Shown here: in pieces, positions 16,811 through 26,338 of the stretch
Layout: every line of letters begins with the position of its first letter
Position numbering within the stretch: the stretch's first letter is position 1
Source: Haloplanus sp. XH21
GTDB lineage: Archaea > Halobacteriota > Halobacteria > Halobacteriales > Haloferacaceae
Assembly (NCBI RefSeq): GCF_023276355.1
Contig: NZ_JALLPL010000001.1
Span: 1,736,001 to 1,800,000 of the forward strand
Direction of reading: 5' to 3'
DNA: 64,000 bases
Notes under the pieces: model-generated
What the model was told of the DNA's origin: nothing
Seen by the model: only the letters and a program-made list of their open reading frames with translations
Databases searched by the model: none
Made by a program: the position numbers and the translations under genes

Positions 16811-17578
16811 ATGCAACGTCATACGATCGCTGCCATAGGTGTCGCGGTACTGCTCGTACTCGCAGGGTGTTCGACCGGACCGTCGTCCTCGGCGTCGCCC
16901 ACGCCGGAGCAACCGAACAGCACGATTCACGTCGCCGGGAGCGGCAGCGCCGACGCGGAACCGAACCAGGCGGTGCTGCAGGTCGCCGTCGTCGCGACGG
17001 CGCCCGACGCCGCGACCGCGCGGCAGCGACTCGCCGAGAACACGTCCCGGATGCGGGACGCGCTCCAGGGAATCGGCATCGACGACGAGCACATCCGGAC
17101 GGAGCGCTACGACATCTACCGCGACCGGACGCCGCCGCGTGAGGAGGGGGAGGAACCGCCCGTCCGGTACCGCGCCTCTCACGACTTCGAAATCACGGTG
17201 GACGACCCCGACCGGGTAGGGACGGTCCTCGACACCGCGGTCCAGAACGGCGCGACCGAGGTCAACGACGTCACGTTCACGCTCTCATCGGATCGGCGCC
17301 GCCAGCTCGAACAGCAGGCCCGGAGCGCCGCGATGGCGGACGCCAGAGCGAAAGCAGAGATGCTGGCGTCCACCGAGAACCTCACGGTTACCGGCGTCGA
17401 CGTGATCCGGACCACGAGCGGCGACTCGCCGCTCCCCGTCGACGAGTACGCCGCCGCGACGGCGACGCCGGCGCCCACGGCGGGCGCGGCCTCCGACATC
17501 GAGTCCGGCCCGGTGACGGTGCGAACGACCGTCCGCGTCGTCTACGAGGCGTCCCCGTCGGAGAACGCGACGGCGTAG
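16811..17578 (+). CDS. SIMPL (DUF541) domain lipoprotein (255 aa)
   Basis: The N-terminal signal peptide ends in a lipobox LLVLAGC, so the protein is predicted to be a membrane-anchored secreted lipoprotein. The following domain has the DUF541/SIMPL pattern (HVAGSGSADAEPNQAVLQVAVVA, then RTERYDIYRD and TFTLSSDRRRQLEQQA). The ATG at 16811 is chosen because it puts the lipobox about 20 residues from the start. The function of SIMPL proteins outside the cell is not well defined. Confidence 0.84.
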   Translation: MQRHTIAAIGVAVLLVLAGCSTGPSSSASPTPEQPNSTIHVAGSGSADAEPNQAVLQVAVVATAPDAATARQRLAENTSRMRDALQGIGIDDEHIRTERYDIYRDRTPPREEGEEPPVRYRASHDFEITVDDPDRVGTVLDTAVQNGATEVNDVTFTLSSDRRRQLEQQARSAAMADARAKAEMLASTENLTVTGVDVIRTTSGDSPLPVDEYAAATATPAPTAGAASDIESGPVTVRTTVRVVYEASPSENATA

Positions 17579-17621
17579 CGGTCGCTCGCGGCCGGCGAAC
17601 CGCGAGAGAAGTGGATCGCGT

Positions 17622-17900
17622 TCAGAGTTTGCTTTCCGCGTCTTCGGCGAGTTCGGCCATGCGCTTGCCGACGCGGCCGGCGTCGGAGAACTCGTCTTCG
17701 CTCATCGCCGTCGCCAAGGCGTTGCCGAGGACGAACACGGCGTGCTTGTGCTCGCTTTTCGATTTGTGGACGTGCGAGGGGTCGACGCTCAGCGATTCGT
17801 AGGGCTCGAAGATGGAGTCGTCGACCGTTTCCTGGCTGCGGAAGTAGTTCATGATCGTCACCATCTGCTCGTGGAGTTCGAGGAGTTCCTCCTTGTGCAT
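17622..17900 (-). CDS. UPF0058 family protein (92 aa)
   Basis: Matches the archaeal UPF0058 family: MHKEELLELHEQMVTIMNYF, the SVDPSHVHKSKSEHKHAVFVLG block, and a C-terminal helix. The family is restricted largely to haloarchaea and methanogens and has no assigned function. The His-rich centre could bind a metal. It is a single gene with a complete ATG-to-TGA frame. Confidence 0.85.
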   Translation of the reverse strand: MHKEELLELHEQMVTIMNYFRSQETVDDSIFEPYESLSVDPSHVHKSKSEHKHAVFVLGNALATAMSEDEFSDAGRVGKRMAELAEDAESKL

Positions 17901-18050
17901 ACCCTCTCTACGGTCGTAGGCCGGTTAAGGATTATTGCGGTACCATCGCACACGCAGTTCGGGCGGAAGCCACGCGCTGTGCGGCGTCGGCAGTCGATGC
18001 GGGAGACGAACCCTGGTCGGGCGAGACGTCATCGCGGTCGAGGCGGCCTG

Positions 18051-18266
18051 TTAGAACACGTACTCGTCTTCGTGTCCCATCATGCCGCCTTCCTCTTCGA
18101 ACCCCGGTTCTTCCTCCTCGATCGGGCCGCTGGTCTTGTAGGCTCGAAGCCCGGTCGAGAGCAGTTCGCTGATGGCTTCCTCCCGATTGACGAACTCGCC
18201 CTTCTCGATCAACTGGGCGATCTGCATCTCCAGGTGTTCCGGAACCGTTATTTCCACTTGTGGCAT
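18051..18266 (-). CDS. Small CopG/RHH-like protein (71 aa)
   Basis: Starts MPQVEITVPEHLEMQIAQLIEKG and continues with EFVNREEAISELLSTGLRAYK, a ribbon-helix-helix-like pattern. It then has an acidic Gly/Met tail. It is a paralogue of the 79-residue protein at 7623-7862. It is preceded by a GTATTTAAATTC promoter-like sequence on the minus strand. DNA binding is inferred; targets are unknown. Confidence 0.72.
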   Translation of the reverse strand: MPQVEITVPEHLEMQIAQLIEKGEFVNREEAISELLSTGLRAYKTSGPIEEEEPGFEEEGGMMGHEDEYVF

Positions 18267-18435
18267 CTGAACGTGGGGGGGTTTGGAAGGCCCGTATTTA
18301 AATTCTGCGGGCTAATTTTGATTCCGATAACTGAAACTTCGAGTCAGCCAGGTAATTCATCACGAGCACGAAACGGAGTTTCGGAAAACGATACTCGACC
18401 GACACGCATAGATGAATGGAGGGCGACGTGTCGGT

Positions 18436-19032
18436 ATGGTCAGGGACGTCACGGATCTGTACCGCGAGTTCGGCGACGAGCGGCTCCCGCCGGGCCAGCA
18501 CCGCACCGAGTCGTTCCCGGTGCTCTCGAAGGGGAACGTCCCGCGAGTGCCTCGCGAGGAGTGGTCCGTTTCGGTGAGCGGCGCCGTCGACGACGCCGTG
18601 ACGTTCGACTGGGACGCGTTCACGGCGCTCGGCACGGAGACGCAGCGACAGGACTTCCACTGTGTCACCGGGTGGAGCCGGTTCGACTGCGAGTTCACCG
18701 GCGTTCCCTTCCCCACGCTCGCCGAGCACGTCGGCGTCCACGACGACGCGGAACACGTCCTCTTTCATGCCGCCGATGATTACACGACGGACCTCCCGCT
18801 GGACGCCTGTCTCCGCCCGGAGACGCTGCTGGCGTTCGACTTCGACGGCGACCCGTTGCCGCGGGACCACGGCGGCCCGGTACGGATCGTCACGCCTCAC
18901 AGATACGCCTACAAGGGTGCGAAGTGGGTGACGGGCGTGGAGTTCCTCACGGAACCGGAACGCGGGTTCTGGGAGAAGCGGGGCTACTCCGTCACCGCGA
19001 ACCCGTGGCAGGAAGAGCGCTACAGCGGATAG
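18436..19032 (+). CDS. Sulfite oxidase-like molybdopterin-binding oxidoreductase (198 aa)
   Basis: Contains only the molybdopterin-binding domain of the sulfite oxidase/YedY family. The molybdenum-ligating Cys is in DFHCVTGWSRFD, and RYAYKGAKWVTGVEFL forms the last conserved block. No Tat signal or heme domain is visible, so it is probably cytoplasmic. The ATG at 18436 is favoured because residues before it do not fit the family. The substrate is unknown; protein-methionine-sulfoxide or sulfite-type reactions are possible. Confidence 0.8.
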   Translation: MVRDVTDLYREFGDERLPPGQHRTESFPVLSKGNVPRVPREEWSVSVSGAVDDAVTFDWDAFTALGTETQRQDFHCVTGWSRFDCEFTGVPFPTLAEHVGVHDDAEHVLFHAADDYTTDLPLDACLRPETLLAFDFDGDPLPRDHGGPVRIVTPHRYAYKGAKWVTGVEFLTEPERGFWEKRGYSVTANPWQEERYSG

Positions 19033-19068
19033 TTAGGTAAAAGAGTGCGGCGGCCTCACGGGTTTATA

Positions 19069-20409
19069 ATGGGTGTCCCGCGAAGCGACGAGGCGGGAAC
19101 GCGCCTCGTCAGCCGGTCGGTTCGGGCGTCGGTTCCGTCGCTCCGTGCCGCCCTCGACGCCATACCGGCCCCGCGTACGTTCTGGACCGGCCCCGACGAG
19201 GCGACGGTCGTCGGCGGCGGCGCCGCTGCGACCATCGCTGCCGACGGCGACGACCGGTTCGCCGCCGTCCGCGAGGGGATCGACCGGGTGTTGCGCGCCG
19301 GCGACGTCCACGCCGGTACCGAGGCCGCCTGCCCCCGCCTGTTCGGTGGCTTCGCCTTCCACGACGAGAGGAGCGACGGCGGGACGTGGGCCGACTTTCC
19401 CGGCGCGCGCTTTGTCCTCCCGCGCGTTCAGGTGACCGACACCGACCGCGGGACGTGGCTGACGGTCAACGCCTTCGACCCCGAGGCGTCGCCGGCCGCC
19501 GTCGAAACCCGCCTCGCCGACGAGCGGGACCGTCTCGAATCGCTGACTGATGAAGGCTCGGACACGTCTCCCGCGATCGTCTCGCGGACGCGCACGACCC
19601 CGCGGTCGGCGTGGCGCGAGTCCGTCGAGGCCGCCATCGAACGCATCCGCGCCGGCGATCTGCAGAAGGTCGTCCTCGCCCAGGCGCTCGACGTATCGCT
19701 CGACCGCCCGCTGTCGGTGCCGGACGTCCTCCACCGTCTCGGAGAGACCTACCCCGACTGCTACCGATTCCTGGTGGAGCCGACGGCAGAGGACGACGCG
19801 AACCGCCCGAGTTTCTTCGGCGCCACGCCCGAGCGACTGGTCCGGCGACAGGGCCGGACCGTCACGACGGGGGCGCTCGCGGGCACGACCGGGCGGGGCG
19901 ACACGCCCGCCGAAGACGACTGGCTGGCCGAGGAACTGCTCGCCGACGAGAAGAACGTCCACGAACACGAACTCGTCGCGGAGACCATCCGCGATCAACT
20001 GGCGCCCTTTGCCTCCTCCATCACCGCGGGCCAGCGCCGCGTCCGCCGCCTGGAGACCGTCCAACACCTCTTTACGCCCATCACCGCGACGCTCGACAGC
20101 GACACGCACGTCCTCGACCTGGTGGAGGCGCTGCATCCGACGCCCGCCGTCGGCGGGCTGCCGCCCGAGCGCGCGCTGGCGACCATCCGCGAGACGGAGC
20201 CGTTCGACCGTGGCTGGTACGCAGCGCCCGTGGGCTGGGTCGACGCCGCCGGCAACGGCTCCTTCGCCGTCGCCATCCGGTCGGCGCTCGCCCGCGATAC
20301 GGACGTCACGCTGTTCGCCGGCGTCGGCGTCGTCGCCGACTCCGACCCCGACCGCGAGTGGGACGAAGTGCAACTCAAATACCGGCCGATCCTGGACGAA
20401 CTAGAATGA
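19069..20409 (+). CDS. menF: Isochorismate synthase (446 aa)
   Basis: Converts chorismate to isochorismate, the first committed step of menaquinone synthesis. Conserved chorismate-binding blocks are present: QKVVLAQALDV, FFGATPERLVR, TTGALAGTTGRG, HPTPAVGGLP and WYAAPVGWVDAAGNGSFAVAIRS. An alternative GTG start lies 24 bp upstream at 19045. It overlaps menD by 4 bp (ATGA), so menF and menD are coupled. It begins the men cluster that continues to 27444. Confidence 0.9.
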   Translation: MGVPRSDEAGTRLVSRSVRASVPSLRAALDAIPAPRTFWTGPDEATVVGGGAAATIAADGDDRFAAVREGIDRVLRAGDVHAGTEAACPRLFGGFAFHDERSDGGTWADFPGARFVLPRVQVTDTDRGTWLTVNAFDPEASPAAVETRLADERDRLESLTDEGSDTSPAIVSRTRTTPRSAWRESVEAAIERIRAGDLQKVVLAQALDVSLDRPLSVPDVLHRLGETYPDCYRFLVEPTAEDDANRPSFFGATPERLVRRQGRTVTTGALAGTTGRGDTPAEDDWLAEELLADEKNVHEHELVAETIRDQLAPFASSITAGQRRVRRLETVQHLFTPITATLDSDTHVLDLVEALHPTPAVGGLPPERALATIRETEPFDRGWYAAPVGWVDAAGNGSFAVAIRSALARDTDVTLFAGVGVVADSDPDREWDEVQLKYRPILDELE

Positions 20410-22178
20410 GCGCACCCAACCGAAACGTCCTCTGGGGGCGGGCGCTGGTCGACGAACTCGTCCGCGCGGGCGTCGAGAACGTCGTCGTCTCGCCCGGCAG
20501 TCGCTCGACGCCGCTCGTCACCGCCGTCGACGAACACGACGACCTGACCGTGCACTCCGTCCTCGACGAGCGCTCGGCGGCCTACTTCGCCCTCGGCCGC
20601 GCGCGCCGGACCGGCGACGTGACGCCGCTCGTCTGCACCTCGGGCACGGCGGCCGCGAACTACCATCCCGCCGTCGTCGAGGCCGACGAGGGTCGGGTCC
20701 CACTCCTTCTCCTCACGGCCGACCGCCCTCCGGAACTCCGGGACAGCGGCGCCAACCAGACCGTCGATCAGGAGAAGCTCTACGGCGACGCCGTCCGGTG
20801 GTATAAGGACCTGCCCGAACCCGAGGCCGACGCGCGCAAACTTCGGAGCCTGCGGACGACCGTCGCCCGTGCGCTCGCGGAGGCCACGGGGACCCCCTCG
20901 GGACCGGTCCATCTCAACTGCCCGTTCCGCAAGCCCCTGGAACCGACGCCCGTCGCCGGCGACGTGCCCGCCGACCTCGATACCCTCGCCGCGGCCGGCC
21001 GCGACGACGACCGTCCGTTCGTCTCGACGACGGCGGGGACGCCACAGCTCGACCGGAGCGACCTCACCCCGCTCGTCGACGCGCTGGCGGTCGAGCGCGG
21101 TCTTATCGTCGCCGGTCCCGCGGACCCGCCGGGCGTCGACCCCGAAGCGGTCACCGCGCTCGCTCACGCCACCGGTTTCCCCATCCTCGCCGATCCGCTC
21201 TCCGGCCTCCGGTTCGGCGGGCACACCCGCGTCACGACGACGTGTGGCGGCTACGACGGCTATCTCGATTCGCGCGTGACGGCGGACTGGCCCGCCCCCG
21301 ACACCGTCCTCCGCCTCGGCGCCTCGCCCACCTCGAAGCGCCTGCGCAACTACCTCGCTCGCACCGGCGCGCGGCAGTTCGTCGTCGACCCCGCGGGCGC
21401 GTGGCGCGAGGCCGAGTTCCGGGCGACCGACCTCGTCGTCGCGGACCCGTCGCGCCTGACGGCGCGCCTCGCCGAACTCGTCGGTGGCGCCGGCGACCCC
21501 GACTGGCGCGGCCGATGGGAGACGGCCGAGCGCACCCATCAGGATGTCGCAGGCGACGTGACGACCGACGAATCGGGCGGCTACTTCGAGGGGGCCGTCC
21601 TCGCCGACGTGACCGACCTCGCGCCCGAACCCGCGACGCTCGTGGTGTCGAACTCGACGCCCGTCCGCGACGCCGACCGGTACGCCGAACCCCAGGCCGC
21701 GGGCTACACCGTCCTCGGGAACCGCGGCGCGTCGGGCATCGACGGCGTCGTCTCCACCGCCCTCGGCGCCGGCAGCGCCACCACGGACCACCTGACGCTC
21801 GTCGTCGGCGACCTGGCCTACTACCACGACAGCAACGGTCTGCTGTCGGCGCTTCGCTGCGGCGTCGAGGCGACCATCGTCTGCGTCAACAACGACGGCG
21901 GCGGCATCTTCCATCGCCTCCCCATCGAGTCGTTCGACCCCCCCTTCAGCGAGTCGTTCAAGACGCCCCACGGCCTCGAGTTCGAACCGACGACCGACCT
22001 CTACGACCTGGGGTACACTGCCGTCGATGACCGGGAGGGGTTCCGCGACGCCTACGCCGAGTCCGTCGCGAGCGACGGCACCGATGTCATCGAGGTGCGG
22101 ACGGACGCCGAGGCGAGCCAGCGCACCCGCGAGCGGTTGGTCGAGGAGACGGTTTCGGAACTGGAAGACCGGATTTAG
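20406..22178 (+). CDS. menD: 2-succinyl-5-enolpyruvyl-6-hydroxy-3-cyclohexene-1-carboxylate synthase (590 aa)
   Basis: Thiamine-diphosphate enzyme that joins isochorismate and 2-oxoglutarate. The N-terminal VSPGSRSTPLV and CTSGTAAANYHPAVVEA blocks are MenD-specific. The C-terminal domain has VVGDLAYYHDSNGLL and CVNNDGGGIFHRLP, the ThDP/Mg region. The length fits the family. The start ATG overlaps the menF stop. It is followed 26 bp later by a small membrane protein gene on the same strand. Confidence 0.92.
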   Translation: MSAPNRNVLWGRALVDELVRAGVENVVVSPGSRSTPLVTAVDEHDDLTVHSVLDERSAAYFALGRARRTGDVTPLVCTSGTAAANYHPAVVEADEGRVPLLLLTADRPPELRDSGANQTVDQEKLYGDAVRWYKDLPEPEADARKLRSLRTTVARALAEATGTPSGPVHLNCPFRKPLEPTPVAGDVPADLDTLAAAGRDDDRPFVSTTAGTPQLDRSDLTPLVDALAVERGLIVAGPADPPGVDPEAVTALAHATGFPILADPLSGLRFGGHTRVTTTCGGYDGYLDSRVTADWPAPDTVLRLGASPTSKRLRNYLARTGARQFVVDPAGAWREAEFRATDLVVADPSRLTARLAELVGGAGDPDWRGRWETAERTHQDVAGDVTTDESGGYFEGAVLADVTDLAPEPATLVVSNSTPVRDADRYAEPQAAGYTVLGNRGASGIDGVVSTALGAGSATTDHLTLVVGDLAYYHDSNGLLSALRCGVEATIVCVNNDGGGIFHRLPIESFDPPFSESFKTPHGLEFEPTTDLYDLGYTAVDDREGFRDAYAESVASDGTDVIEVRTDAEASQRTRERLVEETVSELEDRI

Positions 22179-22204
22179 GTACCCGGCGTCGACAGTCAGG
22201 AGCG

Positions 22205-22552
22205 ATGCCCTCCATCGACATGACCTGGCGGACGGTCAGTATCGCCCTCGCAGTCGCCGTCCTCGGCTACGCCGTCGTCATCGCCACCCACGTCCTGCTC
22301 GGCGTCTTCCTCGCGGCCGTCGTCTATCTCGTCGCGTGGCTGGTCGACCGCGTCTCGCCCGGGAGTCCGCTCGACGACATGAGCCAGGCGCGGATCACGG
22401 CGGCGGGAGCCGTCTCCCTTCTTGTCCTCGGGTATTCGATCGTAATCGTCGCGAACATCCTCCTTGGCGTCATCGTCGCGGTGACGGTGTTCGTCGTCGC
22501 GTGGATTACCAGCCCCATTGGACCGGTCGCCCGGTGGCTCGACGCGCGCTGA
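22205..22552 (+). CDS. Small haloarchaeal membrane protein (115 aa)
   Basis: Two similar halves, each with hydrophobic segments: TVSIALAVAVLGYAVVIATH followed by a VYLVAWLVD stretch, and later VSLLVLGYSIVIVANILLGV followed by FVVAWITS. This suggests an internal duplication of a two-helix unit. It lies between menD and menB on the same strand. A role with the membrane quinone pathway would be speculative. Confidence 0.7.
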   Translation: MPSIDMTWRTVSIALAVAVLGYAVVIATHVLLGVFLAAVVYLVAWLVDRVSPGSPLDDMSQARITAAGAVSLLVLGYSIVIVANILLGVIVAVTVFVVAWITSPIGPVARWLDAR

Positions 22553-22595
22553 TCGCACGAACATCTTTTTGCGCGCGCCGTCCCCGTCTCGACGT

Positions 22596-23522
22596 ATGGT
22601 TTCTGACCTCTTCGACGCCGACCGCTGGACTGCCGTCACCGACGATTTTCAGGACGTGACCTACCACCGCGCGGACGACGTTCCCGCCGTCCGCATCGCC
22701 ATCGACCGGCCGAAGGTGCGCAACGCCTTCCGCCCCCGCACCGTCGACGAACTCTACGCGGCGCTGGATCACGCCCGTCAGCAGTCCGACATCGGCTGTA
22801 TCCTCCTCACCGGTAACGGCCCGTCGCCGAAAGACGGCGGGTGGGCGTTCTCCGCGGGCGGCGACCAGGCGATTCGCGGGGAGTCGGGCTACGAGTACGA
22901 GGGCGACGAGGACGACGCGGACGGCGCCGAGACGGGTGACGCGGAACTCGACACGGAGACGCCGACGGTCGGCCGCCTCCACATCCTCGAAGTCCAGCGC
23001 ATGATTCGGTTCATGCCGAAACCCGTCGTCGCCGTCGTGCCGGGGTGGGCCGTCGGCGGCGGGCACTCCCTCCACGTCATCTGTGACCTCACGCTCGCGA
23101 GCGAGGAACACGCGAAGTTCCTCCAGACCGACCCCGACGTGGCCTCCTTCGACGCCGGGTTCGGCTCCGCCTACCTCGCCCGGCAGGTGGGGCAGAAGAA
23201 AGCCCGCGAGATATTCTTCCTCGGCAAGACCTACGACGCCGACGAGGCCGCGGAGATGGGGATGGTGAACGAGTCGGTGCCCCACGAGGAGTTGGAGGCG
23301 GTGGCGCTGGAGTGGGCCGAGACGATGACCGCGAAGAGTCCGACGGCGATGCGGATGCTGAAATACGCGTTCAACCTCGCGGACGACGGCATGGTCGGCC
23401 AGCAGATGTTCGCGGGCGAGGCGACGCGACTCGCGTACATGACCGACGAGGCAAGCGAGGGACGAGACGCCTTCCTCGAAGGGCGGGAGCCGGACTTCTC
23501 GGACGTGCCCTGGCATTACTGA
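22596..23522 (+). CDS. menB: 1,4-dihydroxy-2-naphthoyl-CoA synthase (308 aa)
   Basis: Crotonase-fold enzyme closing the naphthoate ring from o-succinylbenzoyl-CoA. DRPKVRNAFRPRTVDEL, the oxyanion-type block FSAGGDQ, GWAVGGGHSLHVICDLTLAS and the C-terminal EGRDAFLEGREPDFS are typical MenB motifs. There is a haloarchaeal acidic insertion of about 25 residues around position 90-115 (YEGDEDDADGAETGDAEL). The ATG at 22596 follows a CTTTTTGCG stretch. Confidence 0.92.
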   Translation: MVSDLFDADRWTAVTDDFQDVTYHRADDVPAVRIAIDRPKVRNAFRPRTVDELYAALDHARQQSDIGCILLTGNGPSPKDGGWAFSAGGDQAIRGESGYEYEGDEDDADGAETGDAELDTETPTVGRLHILEVQRMIRFMPKPVVAVVPGWAVGGGHSLHVICDLTLASEEHAKFLQTDPDVASFDAGFGSAYLARQVGQKKAREIFFLGKTYDADEAAEMGMVNESVPHEELEAVALEWAETMTAKSPTAMRMLKYAFNLADDGMVGQQMFAGEATRLAYMTDEASEGRDAFLEGREPDFSDVPWHY

Positions 23523-23649
23523 GGGGTCTCGGCGGCCATCGAGACGGGCGGCCGCGACGTTCAGAGGCGGGGAGAGAACGCCGGCGATCACAGGACGATA
23601 GCCGACGGTATATATGTGCGCGCGACAAATTTGCCGTACGTGGTGACTG

Positions 23650-24132
23650 ATGAATCCGAATCGTGTTGATTTTCTGGTCGACTTGGCGTACGGCGTGGTT
23701 ATCCTTCTCGCGGCGGCGCTCATCCTGCTCGTCGGCACCGGTGCCGGCGTCGCGTTCGGTATCGGTGCGATCGTCTCGTACGTGATTCACGTCGTCTGGA
23801 AGATGGCACGGTTCGACCCGCAGTGGATGTCCGAAGAGGTGACCGAAGAGGTGACCGAGAAAGTCGAGGAGACGCTCGCAGAGGAAGTCACCGAGGAGGT
23901 CACGGAGAGCGTCGAACAGACCGTCACCGAGGAGGTGACCGAAGAGGTGACCGAGAAAGTCGAGGAGACGGTCAAAGCGGAGGTCACGGAGAACGTCGAG
24001 CGGACCATCTCCGAGGAAGTGAACGACATCATCGACAAACTGGAGCAGGTGAACGAACGCGTCGATCGCCGCCCTCGGGCGGATCAGATCGACGCGATGA
24101 CGAAAGGCGAAAAGGAGGAGGACGAGTCGTGA
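23650..24132 (+). CDS. Two-helix membrane protein with EEVTEEV repeat coiled coil (160 aa)
   Basis: Residues about 8-50 form two membrane segments (LVDLAYGVVILLAAALILLV and GVAFGIGAIVSYVIHVVW). Then come three near-identical 16-residue blocks starting EEVTEEVTE(K/S)VE and a decayed fourth. They should form an amphipathic acidic helix or coiled coil. The corresponding DNA carries a near-exact repeat of about 38 bp (around 23838 and 23938). It lies between menB and the phosphate permease. Function unknown. Confidence 0.7.
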   Translation: MNPNRVDFLVDLAYGVVILLAAALILLVGTGAGVAFGIGAIVSYVIHVVWKMARFDPQWMSEEVTEEVTEKVEETLAEEVTEEVTESVEQTVTEEVTEEVTEKVEETVKAEVTENVERTISEEVNDIIDKLEQVNERVDRRPRADQIDAMTKGEKEEDES

Positions 24133-24163
24133 TTTCGAACGCTACGGGAGGGTCCGTGACAGT

Positions 24164-25339
24164 ATGATCGGCGCGCTCCTTCTCGTCGGGTTCGCCGTCT
24201 CGCTTTTCGTCGGGTTCAACATCGGCGGTTCGAACACCGGACCGGCGTTCGGCCCCGCCGTGGGCGCGAACGTCATCTCGAAACTCCTCGCCGGCGCGCT
24301 CATGTCGGTGTTTTTCTTCATCGGTGCGTGGACCATCGGTCGGCGGGTCGTCGACACGCTGGGCCGGGAACTGGTGACCGACCCCGGCGTGTTCACGATC
24401 GAATCCAGCATCGTCGTCCTCTTTTTCATCGGCGGCGCGCTGTTCATCGGCAACTACGCCGGCGTGCCGGCGTCGACATCGATGACGGCCGTCGGCGCCA
24501 TCGCGGGGCTCGCGCTCGCGGCGGGCGAACTCAACTGGGCCGTCATGGGCGAAATCGCAGTCTGGTGGATCGTCGCCCCGCTCGTCGGCTTCTGGGTCTC
24601 CGGCGTCGTCGGGCGGTATTTCTACCCGACGATCAACCGCTGGGTGGCCATCGAGGGGTCCGCCGGGTCGTTACTCGAGGTCGACCGGTCGGGGACGATC
24701 CCCTCCGTCGGACTCGGCCCCGACACGACGCCGCGGGAGGTCGTCGGCGCGACGGTCGTCATCGCCATCGGCTGTCTGATGGCCTTCTCCTCGGGCACGT
24801 CGAACATCGCCAATGCCATCGCGCCGCTGTACGGCGCCGGCGTCGACATGAACCTCCTGATCCTGCTCGGCTGTGGCTCGGTGGCCATCGGCGCGCTCAC
24901 CATCGCCCGGCGGACGCTCGATACGCTCGGCAACGATATCACTGACCTCCCGCTGACGGCGGCCATCGTCGTCGCCGTCATCTCCTCCGGCATCGTCATC
25001 GCCCTCTCGGCCATCGGCATCCCCGCCTCGTTCGTCATCATCGCCACCATGTCCATCGTGGGCCTGGGATGGGGGCGAGCGACGCGGGCGATCACCGTCT
25101 CCGAAGGGATGCGCGGCGAGGCGAAACCCAACGTCTCGGTCGGCGCGCTGACGGCCGACGAACCCGGTGAGGAGGCGCCCGACATCGGCGAAGAGGACCC
25201 GGACGAGACGCCGAGCGCCGCCGAACTGTTCAACCCCGAGACGACGGGGCGAGTCGTCCTGATGCAGAACGTGGTGCCGCTGCTCTCGACCATCGGCGCG
25301 TACGCGACGTTCCGACTGCTGTTCGCGTTCTGGTGGTAG
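24164..25339 (+). CDS. Inorganic phosphate transporter, PiT family (391 aa)
   Basis: A polytopic protein with the duplicated PiT signature: FNIGGSNTGPAFGPAVGAN in the first half and SSGTSNIANAIAPLYGAG in the second. Such permeases take up phosphate (or sulfate) with protons or Na+. A cytoplasmic acidic loop with TADEPGEEAPDIGEED precedes the last helix. No PhoU-like regulator is adjacent. It is 31 bp after the preceding gene and is embedded in the men cluster. Confidence 0.86.
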   Translation: MIGALLLVGFAVSLFVGFNIGGSNTGPAFGPAVGANVISKLLAGALMSVFFFIGAWTIGRRVVDTLGRELVTDPGVFTIESSIVVLFFIGGALFIGNYAGVPASTSMTAVGAIAGLALAAGELNWAVMGEIAVWWIVAPLVGFWVSGVVGRYFYPTINRWVAIEGSAGSLLEVDRSGTIPSVGLGPDTTPREVVGATVVIAIGCLMAFSSGTSNIANAIAPLYGAGVDMNLLILLGCGSVAIGALTIARRTLDTLGNDITDLPLTAAIVVAVISSGIVIALSAIGIPASFVIIATMSIVGLGWGRATRAITVSEGMRGEAKPNVSVGALTADEPGEEAPDIGEEDPDETPSAAELFNPETTGRVVLMQNVVPLLSTIGAYATFRLLFAFWW

Positions 25340-25393
25340 GTCCCCGACCCGAAGCGGCAGTCTTTACGCCGCTGGCGTTCGGACCGGTAGACG

Positions 25394-26338
25394 ATGAGCG
25401 CACAGGCAGAGATCAGTCGCTCGCGCGCGTGGCTGATGGCCGCGCGGCCACAGACGCTCCCCGCGGCGGCCGCGCCCGTCGTCGTCGGCACCGGTCTCGC
25501 CGTCGGCGAGGGTGTCATCCACCTCCCCGCGGCGGTCGCGGCGCTGCTCGGCGCCGCCCTGATTCAGATCGGCACCAACTTCGCCAACGACTACTACGAC
25601 GCCGTGAAAGGCGCCGACACCGACGAGCGCGAGGGATTCACCCGCGTCACGCAGTCGGGGCTGATCCCCGCCGAATCGGTCAAGCGCGCCACCTACCTCA
25701 CGTTCGCTGCGGCCATCCTCGTCGGGACGGGACTGGTCTATGTCGGTGGCCTCCCCATCCTGATCGTCGGCCTCGTTTCGGTCGCCGCCGGACTCGCCTA
25801 CACGGGCGGTCCCTATCCGCTCGGCTACCACGGTCTCGGCGACCTCTTCGTCTTCGTCTTTTTCGGCGTCGTCGCCGTCACCGGCACCTACTACGTGCAG
25901 GCGGCGGCCGTCTTCGCCGATCCGCTGCCGCTCGCGATTCCGCCGGGGACGTTGCCACCGGTCGCGTTCGTGGCTAGCCTCCCGATCGCCGCTCTGTCGA
26001 CAAACATCCTCGTCGTGAACAACATTCGTGACCTGGAGACGGACGCCCGCGCGGGCAAGCGCACGCTGGCGGTCCGCCTCGGCTACCGCTGGAGTCGCGT
26101 CCAGTACGTCGCGCTCCTCGCGCTGGCTTACCTCGTGCCACCCGCACTGTGGCTGATCGGCCCCGCCTCACCCATCGTCCTACTTCCACTGCTGACGCTC
26201 CCGCTGGCCGTCGCCGTCGCGCGCACCGTCTGCACCCGGACGTCGGGCGAGGCGCTCAATCCCGCGCTCGAACGCACCGGGAAACTGCTCGCGGCGTACG
26301 CCGCGCTGTTCGGTATCGGCCTCGCCGTGGGATTGTAA
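25394..26338 (+). CDS. menA: 1,4-dihydroxy-2-naphthoate polyprenyltransferase (314 aa)
   Basis: UbiA-superfamily membrane prenyltransferase that attaches the isoprenoid tail to DHNA. Both aspartate motifs are present: NFANDYYDAVKGADTDER near residues 60-77 and NNIRDLETDARAGKRTLAVRLG in the second half. About eight membrane segments are visible. Its TAA stop overlaps the menC ATG by one base, so the two are coupled. Confidence 0.9.
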   Translation: MSAQAEISRSRAWLMAARPQTLPAAAAPVVVGTGLAVGEGVIHLPAAVAALLGAALIQIGTNFANDYYDAVKGADTDEREGFTRVTQSGLIPAESVKRATYLTFAAAILVGTGLVYVGGLPILIVGLVSVAAGLAYTGGPYPLGYHGLGDLFVFVFFGVVAVTGTYYVQAAAVFADPLPLAIPPGTLPPVAFVASLPIAALSTNILVVNNIRDLETDARAGKRTLAVRLGYRWSRVQYVALLALAYLVPPALWLIGPASPIVLLPLLTLPLAVAVARTVCTRTSGEALNPALERTGKLLAAYAALFGIGLAVGL

